DNA from: Mycolicibacterium sp. YH-1
Lineage (GTDB): Bacteria; Actinomycetota; Actinomycetes; Mycobacteriales; Mycobacteriaceae
Length of the DNA: 64,000 nucleotides
Assembly: GCF_022557175.1 (NCBI RefSeq)
Contig: NZ_CP092915.1
Span: 6,944,001 to 7,008,000 of the forward strand
Direction of reading: 5' to 3'
The translations under genes were made by a program, and so were the position numbers. The notes below the pieces were generated by a model. It saw nothing but the letters and a program-made list of their open reading frames with translations, searched no databases and had not been told where the DNA came from. Positions 9,761-18,126 of this stretch are shown piece after piece (positions within the stretch are counted from its first letter, which is position 1; each line of letters opens with the position of its first letter).

Positions 9761-10900
9761 TTAGGGTCCTTCATCGGCACGATAGGGAACGACCAACGGA
9801 TTCCCAGCGGTGTAGGGGCTGGGCAGCTGCCCGATAGTGCGGCCCCACTGCAGTTCCAGCTCGGTGAGACTGCCCTCGAACCGGGTGCCGGTGAGGAACG
9901 ACGAGTCCAGCCGGCTCAACGTCAAGTCGATGATTGCGGTCAGATTGGCGTAGTCGCCGCGCGCCCAGTTGGTGAGCGTCTCCTTGGGGAACGGGTAGGT
10001 GGGCAGCACGCTCAGGGCGCGGGTCAGCGCTGGGCCGGCGTCGGCCAAGGACTTCAGCACGGGGGCGAGGTCGGTCAGTTCACGGACCAGCGCAGCCTTG
10101 GTCTGGTTGATCGAATCGCCGGCCAGCGCGGCGAATTTGCCCAGCTGGGTGACGGCGTCGGCGATGGCCTGGCGTTGGTCGTTGAGCACGGCCAACGCTT
10201 CGGGAATGGTCTTGAGGGCTCTGTCGACGACCGGTTTCTGCTCGGCGATCTGGCCGATCAGGTTGTTGAGACTCTCTGCCGCGGCGATGATGTCGTGCTT
10301 CTGGTCATTGAGGTGTCCGACGTAGGTGTCGAGTTGATTGACCAGGCTACGCAGATCACCGGAGCGTCCGGCGAACGCCGAGCTGAGCGCTTCGGTGATG
10401 TCCTGGACTTGACCAACTCCCCCGCCGTTGAGTACCAGCGACACCGCCGCCAGCGTCTGCTCGGTGCTTGGGTAGGTCCCCGCGGCCGATAGGGGGATCA
10501 GCGATCCGCTGCGCAGTCTGCCTTCTGGCGGAGCGTCCGTGGGGGGCGCCAGCTCGATGTGCAGAGAACCGAACAGGCTGGTTTGGCCCAGTTTTGCTGT
10601 GCTGTTGGCCGGCAGGTCGACGTCACTGTCGAGTGAAATCGTCAGCAGCGCGTGCCAACCCTGCATGTCAATCTTCGTGACGTTGCCGACGGTGACGTCA
10701 CCCACGCGAACGCGGGAATTCGGTTGCAGGTTGGTGACGTTGGGCAACTGGGCCTGGATGGTGAACGCGTCATTCCCGCCGCCGGCGGTGCCCGGTAGCG
10801 GCAGTGAGTTCAGTCCCTGCCAAGCGCAGCCCGAGGACCCCGTCACTGCGATCGCGATGGCACAACCGGCGACTATCCTGCGTGAGCGCGGAACAGTCAT
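9761..10900 (-). CDS. mceE: Mce family lipoprotein MceE
   Basis: 379 aa. I chose the ATG at 10900, which overlaps the mceD stop (ATGA); an upstream in-frame start at 11065 would lie deep inside mceD. The N-terminus MTVPRSRRIVAGCAIAIAV leads to a lipobox-like GSSGC with Cys25, so the protein is a lipoprotein as expected for the fifth mce gene (LprK-type). The MCE domain follows (about 45-125: AFTIQAQLPNVTNLQPNSRVRVGDVTVGNV), then a long helical region with repeated QL/L heptads. Confidence 0.92.
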   Translation of the reverse strand: MTVPRSRRIVAGCAIAIAVTGSSGCAWQGLNSLPLPGTAGGGNDAFTIQAQLPNVTNLQPNSRVRVGDVTVGNVTKIDMQGWHALLTISLDSDVDLPANSTAKLGQTSLFGSLHIELAPPTDAPPEGRLRSGSLIPLSAAGTYPSTEQTLAAVSLVLNGGGVGQVQDITEALSSAFAGRSGDLRSLVNQLDTYVGHLNDQKHDIIAAAESLNNLIGQIAEQKPVVDRALKTIPEALAVLNDQRQAIADAVTQLGKFAALAGDSINQTKAALVRELTDLAPVLKSLADAGPALTRALSVLPTYPFPKETLTNWARGDYANLTAIIDLTLSRLDSSFLTGTRFEGSLTELELQWGRTIGQLPSPYTAGNPLVVPYRADEGP

Positions 10901-12213
10901 TGGCCACCTCCGGATGGGACCATCATTCCGGCGAGGCCGCCGGATGGATTCGTCGGCGTGGACTGCGACGGCATCGGCGCCTCGGCGGCCAACGGCGCCT
11001 GCGCATCGGTCGATGAGGCAGCAACGGCCGGCGGCTGCGGCGGCACGTAGTCCGGGCGCATCCAATCCTCGCTGTAGGTCAGTTCATTGGGCCGGGCAGT
11101 GGCACCGACGATCGGGTTGAGTCCCAGCGGCGGAAAGTTGAGCTGTCGGTTCTTGACGATCGGCGCGAGATACTGCGCGCACAATTTGGCCGATTGTTCT
11201 GCACCCATGCGAGAGGCCGCCTGGATTGCGCCGCATAGGAACGTGATCGGGTTCTGGAGGTTGTTAACGGACAACGCACCCGTCAGCGTGCCCTGGGCGG
11301 GCTGATAGATGTTGACGAAGTTCTGCAGGGTGTTGGGGGCAACGTGCAGCACTTCCTTGAGGTCGGGGATGCTCTCGTGCAATGCCTGCGACACCGAGGC
11401 GAGTTTGTCTGCCGTGATGCCCAACGACTCGCGGTTCTCGTTCACGAATCCGGCGAGATCCCCAGCGAGATCACCGAGATCACGCACGGCGTTGCCGACC
11501 TCGTTGGGATCGTTGGCTACCAGGTGCGTGACGGACGCGAGGTTCACGTTCAGCTGGGCGAGCACGTCGGAGGAGCCCTCCAGGGCAGACACCAGCAACG
11601 AGAGATTCCTCAGCGTGCCGAAGAGATCGGTGCTGTGGTCGCCTAGCGCCGAGATCGCTTGCGAGAGTTTGATAATCGCATCTCGGATGGATGCGCCTTG
11701 GCCGCGCACGTTGTTGGCGGTGGTCTTGACCAACTCGCCGAGCGGGCTGACGCCTCCCGGCCGCGTCGGCTGTAGGGCGTCGTTGAGCTTTTGGAGTTGT
11801 TGACGGAAGTCGTCGAACTCCACTGGTACGGCGGTGCGGTCACGGTCGATGACGGTGTTATCGGCCATCACCGGCCCGGAGGTGTAGGCGGGGGTCAGCT
11901 GGATGGCGCGTGAGGTCACCAACGACGGCGAGAGGATCACCGCCTTGGCGTCAGCCGGCACCTTGTACCGATCGTCGAGCCAGAAGCTGATCTTGACCTG
12001 CATCGGTTGCGGTTCGATCCTGTCGATCCTGCCGACCGGCACGCCCACGATGCGCACCTCGTCGCCCACGAAGATCCCGTTGCTGTTGTCGAAGTAGGCG
12101 ACCAGGTGAGTTCGTCCGACGCCAGACCCGTCGCGCTGGATGACGAGAAATCCGGCGACGAGAACGAACACCAGCACGCCGGCCAATCCGAGCCGCCATT
12201 TACGTGAGCTCAT
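10897..12213 (-). CDS. mceD: Mce family protein MceD
   Basis: 438 aa, ATG at 12213, overlapping the mceC stop. Membrane anchor near residues 8-25 (LGLAGVLVFVLVAGFLVI), then the MCE domain (about 35-115: HLVAYFDNSNGIFVGDEVRIVGVPVGRI), the helical needle region, and a Pro/Ser/Thr-rich C-terminal tail from about residue 385 (VPPQPPAVAASSTDAQ). It is one of six subunits of the periplasmic lipid channel. All neighbours overlap it by 4 bp, indicating coupled translation. Confidence 0.92.
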   Translation of the reverse strand: MSSRKWRLGLAGVLVFVLVAGFLVIQRDGSGVGRTHLVAYFDNSNGIFVGDEVRIVGVPVGRIDRIEPQPMQVKISFWLDDRYKVPADAKAVILSPSLVTSRAIQLTPAYTSGPVMADNTVIDRDRTAVPVEFDDFRQQLQKLNDALQPTRPGGVSPLGELVKTTANNVRGQGASIRDAIIKLSQAISALGDHSTDLFGTLRNLSLLVSALEGSSDVLAQLNVNLASVTHLVANDPNEVGNAVRDLGDLAGDLAGFVNENRESLGITADKLASVSQALHESIPDLKEVLHVAPNTLQNFVNIYQPAQGTLTGALSVNNLQNPITFLCGAIQAASRMGAEQSAKLCAQYLAPIVKNRQLNFPPLGLNPIVGATARPNELTYSEDWMRPDYVPPQPPAVAASSTDAQAPLAAEAPMPSQSTPTNPSGGLAGMMVPSGGGQ

Positions 12214-13553
12214 TGGCTTGCCTCTGGGCTAGTCGGGGCCGCCGGATCGGTGGCTGCGGCAGGCACCTCATCGGGTGCCAGCTGCAAGACGGGTGTGGGT
12301 ATGGGGGCGGGGGCGACGTTGGCGGGCGGCCCGGGGGGCGGACCTCCCGGTGGAGGGGCTGGCGGCGGTTCCCGGTAGGGGTAACAGCCGGGGCCGGACC
12401 CCAGGCACGGCTGGTCGCCCGGGTTGCCGGTGATCGCGTCGGGCAGCGTCATCCTCGGCTCGCCGCCCTGACCGGTCCGCGGGAACGGTATCGGCAACGC
12501 GGGGGTGCCGGGTTGTCCGATCTGCGGGTCGACGCGCTGCGAGGGAAGTAGCACGTTCGGGTCCAGACCGAGGTCAGAGAACGCGGCATCGACGAAGGGC
12601 TGTACGAGTTGGCCCGGCAGCAGGTTGGCCAGATACGCCTTGAAGAACGGGCCCGACGACACCGATTCGCCCAGTGACGTCGCGTAGTCACGCAGACCCT
12701 TGAGTGCCTCCTGCACCTTGACCTTGCGGTTGTCGACGATGGTGAGCACACCATTGAGCCGGTCCAGCGCGGGTTTGAGCGTCGCGCGGTTGTCGTCGAT
12801 CAATGCGGTCAGCTGGTGGCTGAGGGCCGAGAAGTTGTGCGAGAGCTCATCGAGGGCGCTGCTCTGGCCCTCCAGCTGAACCAGCAGTGCGTTGGTGTTG
12901 GAGACCAGGCTGACAATGTCGTCGCTGCGTTGAGCCAGAATTTCGGTCGCTCTATTGGCGTTGCTCAACAGCGATCGCAGGTGGGCATCGCGTTCGTTGA
13001 GGGTCGCGGAGAAGCGCGCGACGCCGGCTACGGCGGCTTGGATCTGGGGCGGGGTGTCGGCGAAGGTCTGCGCCAGCACCGACAGCGAGTCGGACAGCTG
13101 GTCGGTGTTGAGTCCGCTGATGGTCGCCGAGAGGTCACCGAGTGCGTCAGGAAGCTGATAGGGCGACGTGGTGCGTTCCAACGGAATCGTGTTGCTCTGC
13201 GAGCCGTCGCCACGTGGCGTCACCTCAAGCACCTTGGAACCGAGCAGCGCCTTGGTTTTGATCGCGGCCTCGGAGCGATCACCCACACGGATGTCGTCGT
13301 CGACGTTGAATGTGATCAAAGCCTGCGAGTCCACCAACGCGATGGACTTGACCTCCCCGACCTGGTAGCCCGCAACCTGGACCGCGGCACCGGTTTTCAG
13401 TCCGCCCGCGTCGGCGAAGTACGCCGAGTAGGTGTGTGCCCTCGTCATGGAGAGCAGGCCCCTGAACTGAAGTGCGCCAATCGCCACCGCGGCGAGTACC
13501 ACCGCACCGATGACGCCGAGCACCACCGGGTTGCGTTCGGAGATGGGTTTCAT
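12210..13553 (-). CDS. mceC: Mce family protein MceC
   Basis: 447 aa. Start at ATG 13553 (MKPISERNPVVLG), overlapping the mceB stop (ATGA). Anchor helix about 12-31 (LGVIGAVVLAAVAIGALQF), MCE domain (TYSAYFADAGGLKTGAAVQVAGYQVGEV), long helical region, then a strikingly Pro-rich tail (EPPPAPPPGGPPPGPP...) as is usual for MceC-type subunits. Subunit of the envelope-spanning Mce assembly. Confidence 0.92.
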   Translation of the reverse strand: MKPISERNPVVLGVIGAVVLAAVAIGALQFRGLLSMTRAHTYSAYFADAGGLKTGAAVQVAGYQVGEVKSIALVDSQALITFNVDDDIRVGDRSEAAIKTKALLGSKVLEVTPRGDGSQSNTIPLERTTSPYQLPDALGDLSATISGLNTDQLSDSLSVLAQTFADTPPQIQAAVAGVARFSATLNERDAHLRSLLSNANRATEILAQRSDDIVSLVSNTNALLVQLEGQSSALDELSHNFSALSHQLTALIDDNRATLKPALDRLNGVLTIVDNRKVKVQEALKGLRDYATSLGESVSSGPFFKAYLANLLPGQLVQPFVDAAFSDLGLDPNVLLPSQRVDPQIGQPGTPALPIPFPRTGQGGEPRMTLPDAITGNPGDQPCLGSGPGCYPYREPPPAPPPGGPPPGPPANVAPAPIPTPVLQLAPDEVPAAATDPAAPTSPEASQ

Positions 13554-14578
13554 CGCGGCGTGCACCTGCCCGAGTCCTGTCCGGCCAGCCTGACGTACAC
13601 GGGTTGCCCACCCTTTCCGTTGAGTTTGAGCACCAGGTCGCAGAGATAGAAGCTGAAGTAGTCGCCGGTCAGCGCCTGGCGGCCGAGCACCTTGTAGGCG
13701 TCGGGCAGCGTGTTGAGGAAGTCGTCGAAGAAGTCCTTGTCGTTGAGCACCGTCGTTGCCACTCGATCGGTCTGGGTCACCGTTTCCTTCAGTGGCGCGC
13801 GGGCCTGGGCAAGTAGGTCGCTGATGGACGCCGACGCTGCGTTGGCGTGCGCCAGTCCGTCGCTGAGGTCCTGTTTGCGTTCCGCCAGACCGGCCACCAG
13901 CGACGACAAGGAGTCGACCGCCTTGGCGAACTGGTCACCCTGACCGGCGAGCGAGCCGAGCACGGTGTTCAGGTTGATCACGACCTGCCCGATGAGTTCA
14001 TCGCGGTCGGCCAGCGTGCTGGTCAGCGCTGCGGTCTGGGTGAGAAACGATCCGACAGAAGCGCCTTGACCCTGAAACGCCGAGATCAGTTCACCGGACA
14101 GGGCGTTGACCTTGTCGGGATCCAACGCACTGAACAGCGGCCGAAAGCCGCCGATGAGCGCGTCGAGGTCTAGAGCGGGAGTGGTGCGGTCCAACCCGAT
14201 GGTGGCATTCGGCGCGAGTTGTCTGGTGCCACCTGCTCCTTCGAGCAGTTCAAGGTATCGATCGCCGATCAAGTTGTCGTAGCGGATGGCCGCGCGACTG
14301 CCCTCGGTCAGGATGACGGCGTCGTTGGCGTTGAACTGGACCGACGCCGTGTTGTCCTGGTTGACCGAGATGCGGGTGACCTTGCCGACCTCGACGCCCG
14401 CGACGCGGACGAAGTTCCCGTCGGCGAGCCCGCTGACGTTGGTGAAGACAGCCGTGTAGGTCTTGCCCGCTTGGAAGCGGAACTGCGCATATATGGCGAG
14501 GAGGGCAAAACACCCCAGCAGGCACACCGTGACGAAGACGGCGAGTCGCGCGGCGACACCAAACAGGTTGTCTTTCAA
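13550..14578 (-). CDS. mceB: Mce family protein MceB
   Basis: 342 aa, the usual MceB length, from a TTG at 14578 (read fMet-KDNLFGVAARLAVFV) preceded by GAGGAAGGA. No ATG or GTG lies in a sensible position; the frame stays open far upstream, but that part overlaps mceA and is a shadow. N-terminal anchor (RLAVFVTVCLLGCFALLAIYA), MCE domain (YTAVFTNVSGLADGNFVRVAGVEVGKV), helical region, and a C-terminal FYLCDLVLKLNGKGGQPVYVRL block ending in SGRCTPR, typical of MceB. Confidence 0.9.
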   Translation of the reverse strand: MKDNLFGVAARLAVFVTVCLLGCFALLAIYAQFRFQAGKTYTAVFTNVSGLADGNFVRVAGVEVGKVTRISVNQDNTASVQFNANDAVILTEGSRAAIRYDNLIGDRYLELLEGAGGTRQLAPNATIGLDRTTPALDLDALIGGFRPLFSALDPDKVNALSGELISAFQGQGASVGSFLTQTAALTSTLADRDELIGQVVINLNTVLGSLAGQGDQFAKAVDSLSSLVAGLAERKQDLSDGLAHANAASASISDLLAQARAPLKETVTQTDRVATTVLNDKDFFDDFLNTLPDAYKVLGRQALTGDYFSFYLCDLVLKLNGKGGQPVYVRLAGQDSGRCTPR

Positions 14579-14621
14579 AGTGTCCTTCCTCGGTCCGAGT
14601 TGGCGGGGGACTTCAGCGCGC

Positions 14622-16082
14622 TCATGGAGACGGTGCCGCCGGCACCGGAGGCGGTGTCGCTGGCGGGTTCGGCTGCACTTCAGCCGGATTGGGGACCACG
14701 AAGGGCTCCGTTCCCGGTGGCGGCGGGCCAGGCTCGGGCGCCGGCATGGGTGGCGGCGCTGGAGGTAGGCCGGGGTAGAGCGGGGTGCCGTCCGGGGCGT
14801 ACATCGGCGCACCGTAGGCGGGAGCACCCGGATAGGGAATCGGGCCCGGCGCGGGACCTCGATCCTGACCACGCAACGTCGGGGGTTCGGGATTGCCGCG
14901 GGTGGTCGGGAGGAAGTTGTTGTAGAACGGCCGGCCGATCCCGGGGTTGGGTCGGTTGTCGACTCCGGTGCCCCATCCGGTGTTGGTGACGAGGCTGCGG
15001 ACGGGGAAGTTCTTGGCGACGTCAGGTAGCGAACCGCAGCCCGGCTTTCCGCTTGGGCCACCCTTGGCGCCAATGATGGGCAGATTGTCGGGGTACCGGT
15101 ACGGGTCGTCGCCGAATAGCAGTGCGGCATCGACGATCAGCGATTTGCCGTTGTCTCCGCCGGCGACTCCGTAGTAGCCGGTGTCGAGCAGGGTCTTGGC
15201 GCCGACCAGCAGGCAGGTGTAGGCAGGGTTGTACTTCGCCAGTAGGGCTGTCGTCGGCTCTAGGCCGTTGATCGCCTGGATGAAGTTGTCCCGGTTGGGC
15301 GCAAGCAGGTTCACGCCACTGTCGGAGAAGCCGATGAGGTTGATCAGCAAGGCGTCCAGCTCCTTGGCCTGCTTCGTGACGGTCTCACTGGTGGTGCTCG
15401 CCGCATCCAGAGCAGTCAGGATGTTCTGGGCCGCCGCACTGTACGTGTCGGCGAATCCCTTGAGCGAGCGGAAGTCTCCACGGATGGTCTCCGCTCGCGG
15501 GTTGATCTCCAACAGCACTTGATTGAGCCCGGTGGTGGCCTCCCCGATACGCTCACCCTGTCCCCGCACTCCCTGTGCCAGTGCCGACAGGATTGCGTTG
15601 AGCTTCGCGGGGTCGATCCGGTCGAGCACTTCCACCAGATTCTCGAAAACCGTGTTGACTTCGGTGCTCACGTTGTCTGATCGCAGCACGGCGCCTGGGG
15701 CCAGTCGATTCGCACTGGGGCCGCTGGGATAGACAAGTTCCACGTACTTCGCACCGAAGATGGTGGTGGCTTGAATACGAGCCTCGACATTGGCCGGAAC
15801 GAACTTGACTTGATCGGGGAACAACTTCAGTTGCAGGCTGACTGAGTTCTTGCCTCCGGTGACGGCGCCGACCTCACCCACTGGCACACCGCGCAACTTG
15901 ACCTTGGCGCCCGTCTCCATGACCAACCCGGAGCGGTCAGACACCAGGGTCACCGGGATGTACGCGTTGAACTTGTTGGTGAACATGCCCATCGTCGTGT
16001 AGATGAACGCGGCTATCACCGTGAACAGCGCGACCGCCCACCACCTGCGGTGTGCGCGACCCTCCTCCGATTTCGTGGCCAT
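14622..16082 (-). CDS. mceA: Mce family protein MceA
   Basis: 486 aa. ATG at 16082 (MATKSEEGRAHRRWW), 5 bp after yrbEB; upstream in-frame codons overlap yrbEB. Anchor helix about 15-35 (WAVALFTVIAAFIYTTMGMF), MCE domain (AYIPVTLVSDRSGLVMETGAKVKLRGVPVGEVG), helical region with the MceA-type CLLVGAKTLLDTG and GLPSG-like motifs. The C-terminal ~90 residues are very Pro-rich (GAPAYGAPMYAPDGTPLYPG, PPPP runs). First subunit of the channel. Confidence 0.92.
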   Translation of the reverse strand: MATKSEEGRAHRRWWAVALFTVIAAFIYTTMGMFTNKFNAYIPVTLVSDRSGLVMETGAKVKLRGVPVGEVGAVTGGKNSVSLQLKLFPDQVKFVPANVEARIQATTIFGAKYVELVYPSGPSANRLAPGAVLRSDNVSTEVNTVFENLVEVLDRIDPAKLNAILSALAQGVRGQGERIGEATTGLNQVLLEINPRAETIRGDFRSLKGFADTYSAAAQNILTALDAASTTSETVTKQAKELDALLINLIGFSDSGVNLLAPNRDNFIQAINGLEPTTALLAKYNPAYTCLLVGAKTLLDTGYYGVAGGDNGKSLIVDAALLFGDDPYRYPDNLPIIGAKGGPSGKPGCGSLPDVAKNFPVRSLVTNTGWGTGVDNRPNPGIGRPFYNNFLPTTRGNPEPPTLRGQDRGPAPGPIPYPGAPAYGAPMYAPDGTPLYPGLPPAPPPMPAPEPGPPPPGTEPFVVPNPAEVQPNPPATPPPVPAAPSP

Positions 16083-16087
16083 CGCGC

Positions 16088-16945
16088 TCAACCCGCCAAG
16101 GTGAAGTTGCCGGACTGACCGTAGATGGCCAGTGACATGAACAGGACTACCACCGAGGCGGTGATCAGTGAGGTCCGCACCGCGCGGCCGACGGCTTCTC
16201 CGACCCCAGCAGGACCGCCTGACGCGGTATAGCCGTAATAGGTGTGCACCATCATGATCACCAATGCCATCACCAGCGCTATTGCGAACGACCACAACAG
16301 GTCCGAAGGAGAGAGGAAGGTGTAGAAGTAGTGATCGTAGACACCGGTCGACTGCCCGTACAAGAAGGTCGTGCCAAAGCGGGCGGCGAAGAACGACGCC
16401 ATCACGGCAACGCAGTACACCGGGATCACCACCATGACACCGGCCACGACCCTGGTCGACGCCAGGTATGCCACCGAGCGGATGCCCATCACCTCCAGCG
16501 CATCGATCTCCTCACTGATCCGCATCGCCCCCATCTGTGCGGTCGCCCCAGCCCCGATCGTCGCCGCCATCGCCACGCCCGCAGTCAACGGTGCGATCAA
16601 TCGCACGTTGAAGAACGCCGAGGCGAATCCGACTAGTGCCTCGACCCCCACTTGGGAGAACTGGTTGTATCCCTGGACTGCGACGAGGGCGCCGGTCGAC
16701 AACGTCAGAAATCCGACGATCGCCGTGGTGCCGCCGATCATTACGAGTGCACCCGTGCCCAGACTCATCGCGGCCACCAGGCGGATGGTCTCAGCGGTGT
16801 ATCGCGTGATCGCATCACCGATGGAGGTGACTGTCTTGAAGTAGAACTGAGCCTGCGCACCGATTCGATCCGCAGCGTCGTCGACCGCCCGAACCCACCT
16901 GCCGATCCGCGAAACCCGCGGTATACGAGCCGAACTAGCGGTCAT
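16088..16945 (-). CDS. yrbEB: Mce operon permease YrbEB
   Basis: 285 aa, ATG at 16945 overlapping the yrbEA stop. MlaE/YrbE permease fold with five to six hydrophobic helices; family motifs LTAGVAMAATIGAGATAQMGAMRISEEIDALEVMGI (the ABC-coupling EIDALxxMG loop) and the C-terminal GGPAGVGEAVGRAVRTSLI. It pairs with YrbEA as the inner-membrane permease, energised by an MceG ATPase encoded elsewhere. Confidence 0.93.
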   Translation of the reverse strand: MTASSARIPRVSRIGRWVRAVDDAADRIGAQAQFYFKTVTSIGDAITRYTAETIRLVAAMSLGTGALVMIGGTTAIVGFLTLSTGALVAVQGYNQFSQVGVEALVGFASAFFNVRLIAPLTAGVAMAATIGAGATAQMGAMRISEEIDALEVMGIRSVAYLASTRVVAGVMVVIPVYCVAVMASFFAARFGTTFLYGQSTGVYDHYFYTFLSPSDLLWSFAIALVMALVIMMVHTYYGYTASGGPAGVGEAVGRAVRTSLITASVVVLFMSLAIYGQSGNFTLAG

Positions 16946-17727
16946 GACGTCGCCTGGAAGGCCACGGCGGTGACGATCACGTTGATCACGAACAGCGCAA
17001 CGAAGGAGAACACCACGGTCTCGTTCACGGCGTTGCCAACCCCGGCGGGACCGCCCCCCACGGAAATGCCCTTATAACAGGCGATCAACCCGGCGGTCAG
17101 CCCGAACAGGGCTGCCTTGATCAGCGCCACCACGACGTCGCTCACTCCCGTTATCAGCGTCATCCCCGCCACGAACGCACCCGGGGTGACGTTGTGAAAG
17201 AACACCGAGAAGATGAACCCGCCGGCAAGCCCGACCAGACCGACGAGTGACGACAGGAGCAGTGCCACCGTGGTCGCAGCCAGGACCCGAGGCACTACCA
17301 GCGAGTGAATCGGGTCGACTCCCATAACCCGTAGAGCATCGAGTTCGTCCCGGATGGTTCGCGCACCGAGATCGGCGCACATCGCCGTGGCGCCCGCCCC
17401 TGCAACCACAAGCACTGTCACAATCGGGCCCGACTGGTTGATGGCACCGATCGAGGCGCCAGTGCCCGAGAAGTCGGCCGCACCGAACTCGATGAGCAGC
17501 ACGTTGAAGGTGAAGACGGTCAACACGATGAATGGCAGGCAGAGCATCAGTGCAGGCACCAGCGACACACGGGCGACGAACCAGGTCTGCAGCAAATACT
17601 CACGCCAGGGGAAGGGCCACCGGAACATGCGCGCAAACGTTTCGAGCGCCATCGCGACGAAGCCACCGAACCCGCGAAATGGCTTCGCGGCGACGCCACT
17701 GAGGAATGAGCGTTCGACCAGTTGCAT
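16942..17727 (-). CDS. yrbEA: Mce operon permease YrbEA
   Basis: 261 aa from the ATG at 17727, which has a strong GGAGG 4-5 nt upstream; an upstream in-frame region has no such signal and contains the operator-like repeats. MlaE-family permease: VVAGAGATAMCADLGARTIRDELDALRVMGVDPIHSLVVPR (EIDALxxMG coupling loop) and ISVGGGPAGVGNAVNETVVFSF. First gene of the mce operon, transcribed away from the 18 kb region. The closely packed order yrbEA-yrbEB-mceA-F is diagnostic of a complete Mce lipid importer; which numbered mce locus it is cannot be decided from this window. Confidence 0.93.
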   Translation of the reverse strand: MQLVERSFLSGVAAKPFRGFGGFVAMALETFARMFRWPFPWREYLLQTWFVARVSLVPALMLCLPFIVLTVFTFNVLLIEFGAADFSGTGASIGAINQSGPIVTVLVVAGAGATAMCADLGARTIRDELDALRVMGVDPIHSLVVPRVLAATTVALLLSSLVGLVGLAGGFIFSVFFHNVTPGAFVAGMTLITGVSDVVVALIKAALFGLTAGLIACYKGISVGGGPAGVGNAVNETVVFSFVALFVINVIVTAVAFQATS

Positions 17728-18126
17728 TCGGCCTCCAAGCCATCGCAATCCACGAGTGAGTGCGTTCACGTTCGAATGATGCGGATCACACTCGCGCAAA
17801 CACGTATCGCGCACATCAGTCCAACTACGGATTCTTATACGTACGTAGTTGCTTACGTATAAAACTCTTCCCTGCGTATGTCGCTTCGCCGATGCCACCG
17901 CACACGGGAGGTGGCGCTCGACATTCGGGGCTGGCAGCGGCCGCACGCCAGCACGCGAAATCCCCTGCTGCAGGCTGGAACCGCAGTCCGGCTGCGCCTT
18001 CCACTGTTCGCCCGCACATCAATCGCGGTGAGAGCGGCAGAACTCGCCGCTGAGTCATCAAGCGACACCGCCCCGGCCGCGCAGGAGCAGATACCGCGCC
18101 AGGGTTTGTCTTTTCGGTGTCGAGGA
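17728..18126. other. 399-bp non-coding region upstream of the mce operon
   Basis: No convincing gene; the open frames on both strands are short and Arg/Ser-rich shadows. The half near yrbEA (17800-17870) is notably more AT-rich than its surroundings and holds the interleaved inverted repeats. It should contain the mce promoter (minus strand) and the 3' UTR of the aldehyde dehydrogenase ending at 18127. Confidence 0.7.
17822..17862. promoter_or_regulatory. Interleaved perfect inverted repeats (putative mce operator)
   Basis: Two perfect dyads share this AT-rich stretch. Dyad A: CAACTACG (17822-17829) with CGTAGTTG (17844-17851). Dyad B: TTATACGTA (17835-17843) with TACGTATAA (17854-17862). 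The arms alternate A-B-A'-B', so at the DNA level they could hold two repressor dimers on offset faces; the dyad centres lie about 107-121 bp upstream of the yrbEA start codon. Neither matches the KstR (mce4) operator that I know. No regulator gene is adjacent except the LuxR-type gene at the far end of the operon. Confidence 0.65.

Noticed and set aside
8160..9764. Long open frame (534 codons) on the plus strand opposite mceF
   Set aside because: It is antisense to a well-supported mceF gene, has the Gly/Val/Gln-rich composition of a complementary shadow in high-GC DNA, and shows no family motif.
14579..15130. Upstream extension of mceB
   Set aside because: The open frame runs into mceA but has no family similarity; the TTG at 14578 with GAGGAAGGA gives the normal MceB length.
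17835..17862. Transcription terminator of the aldehyde dehydrogenase operon
   Set aside because: The stem TTATACGTA/TACGTATAA is AT-rich and too weak for a terminator, has a 10-nt loop and lies 265 bp beyond the gene; an operator is more likely.
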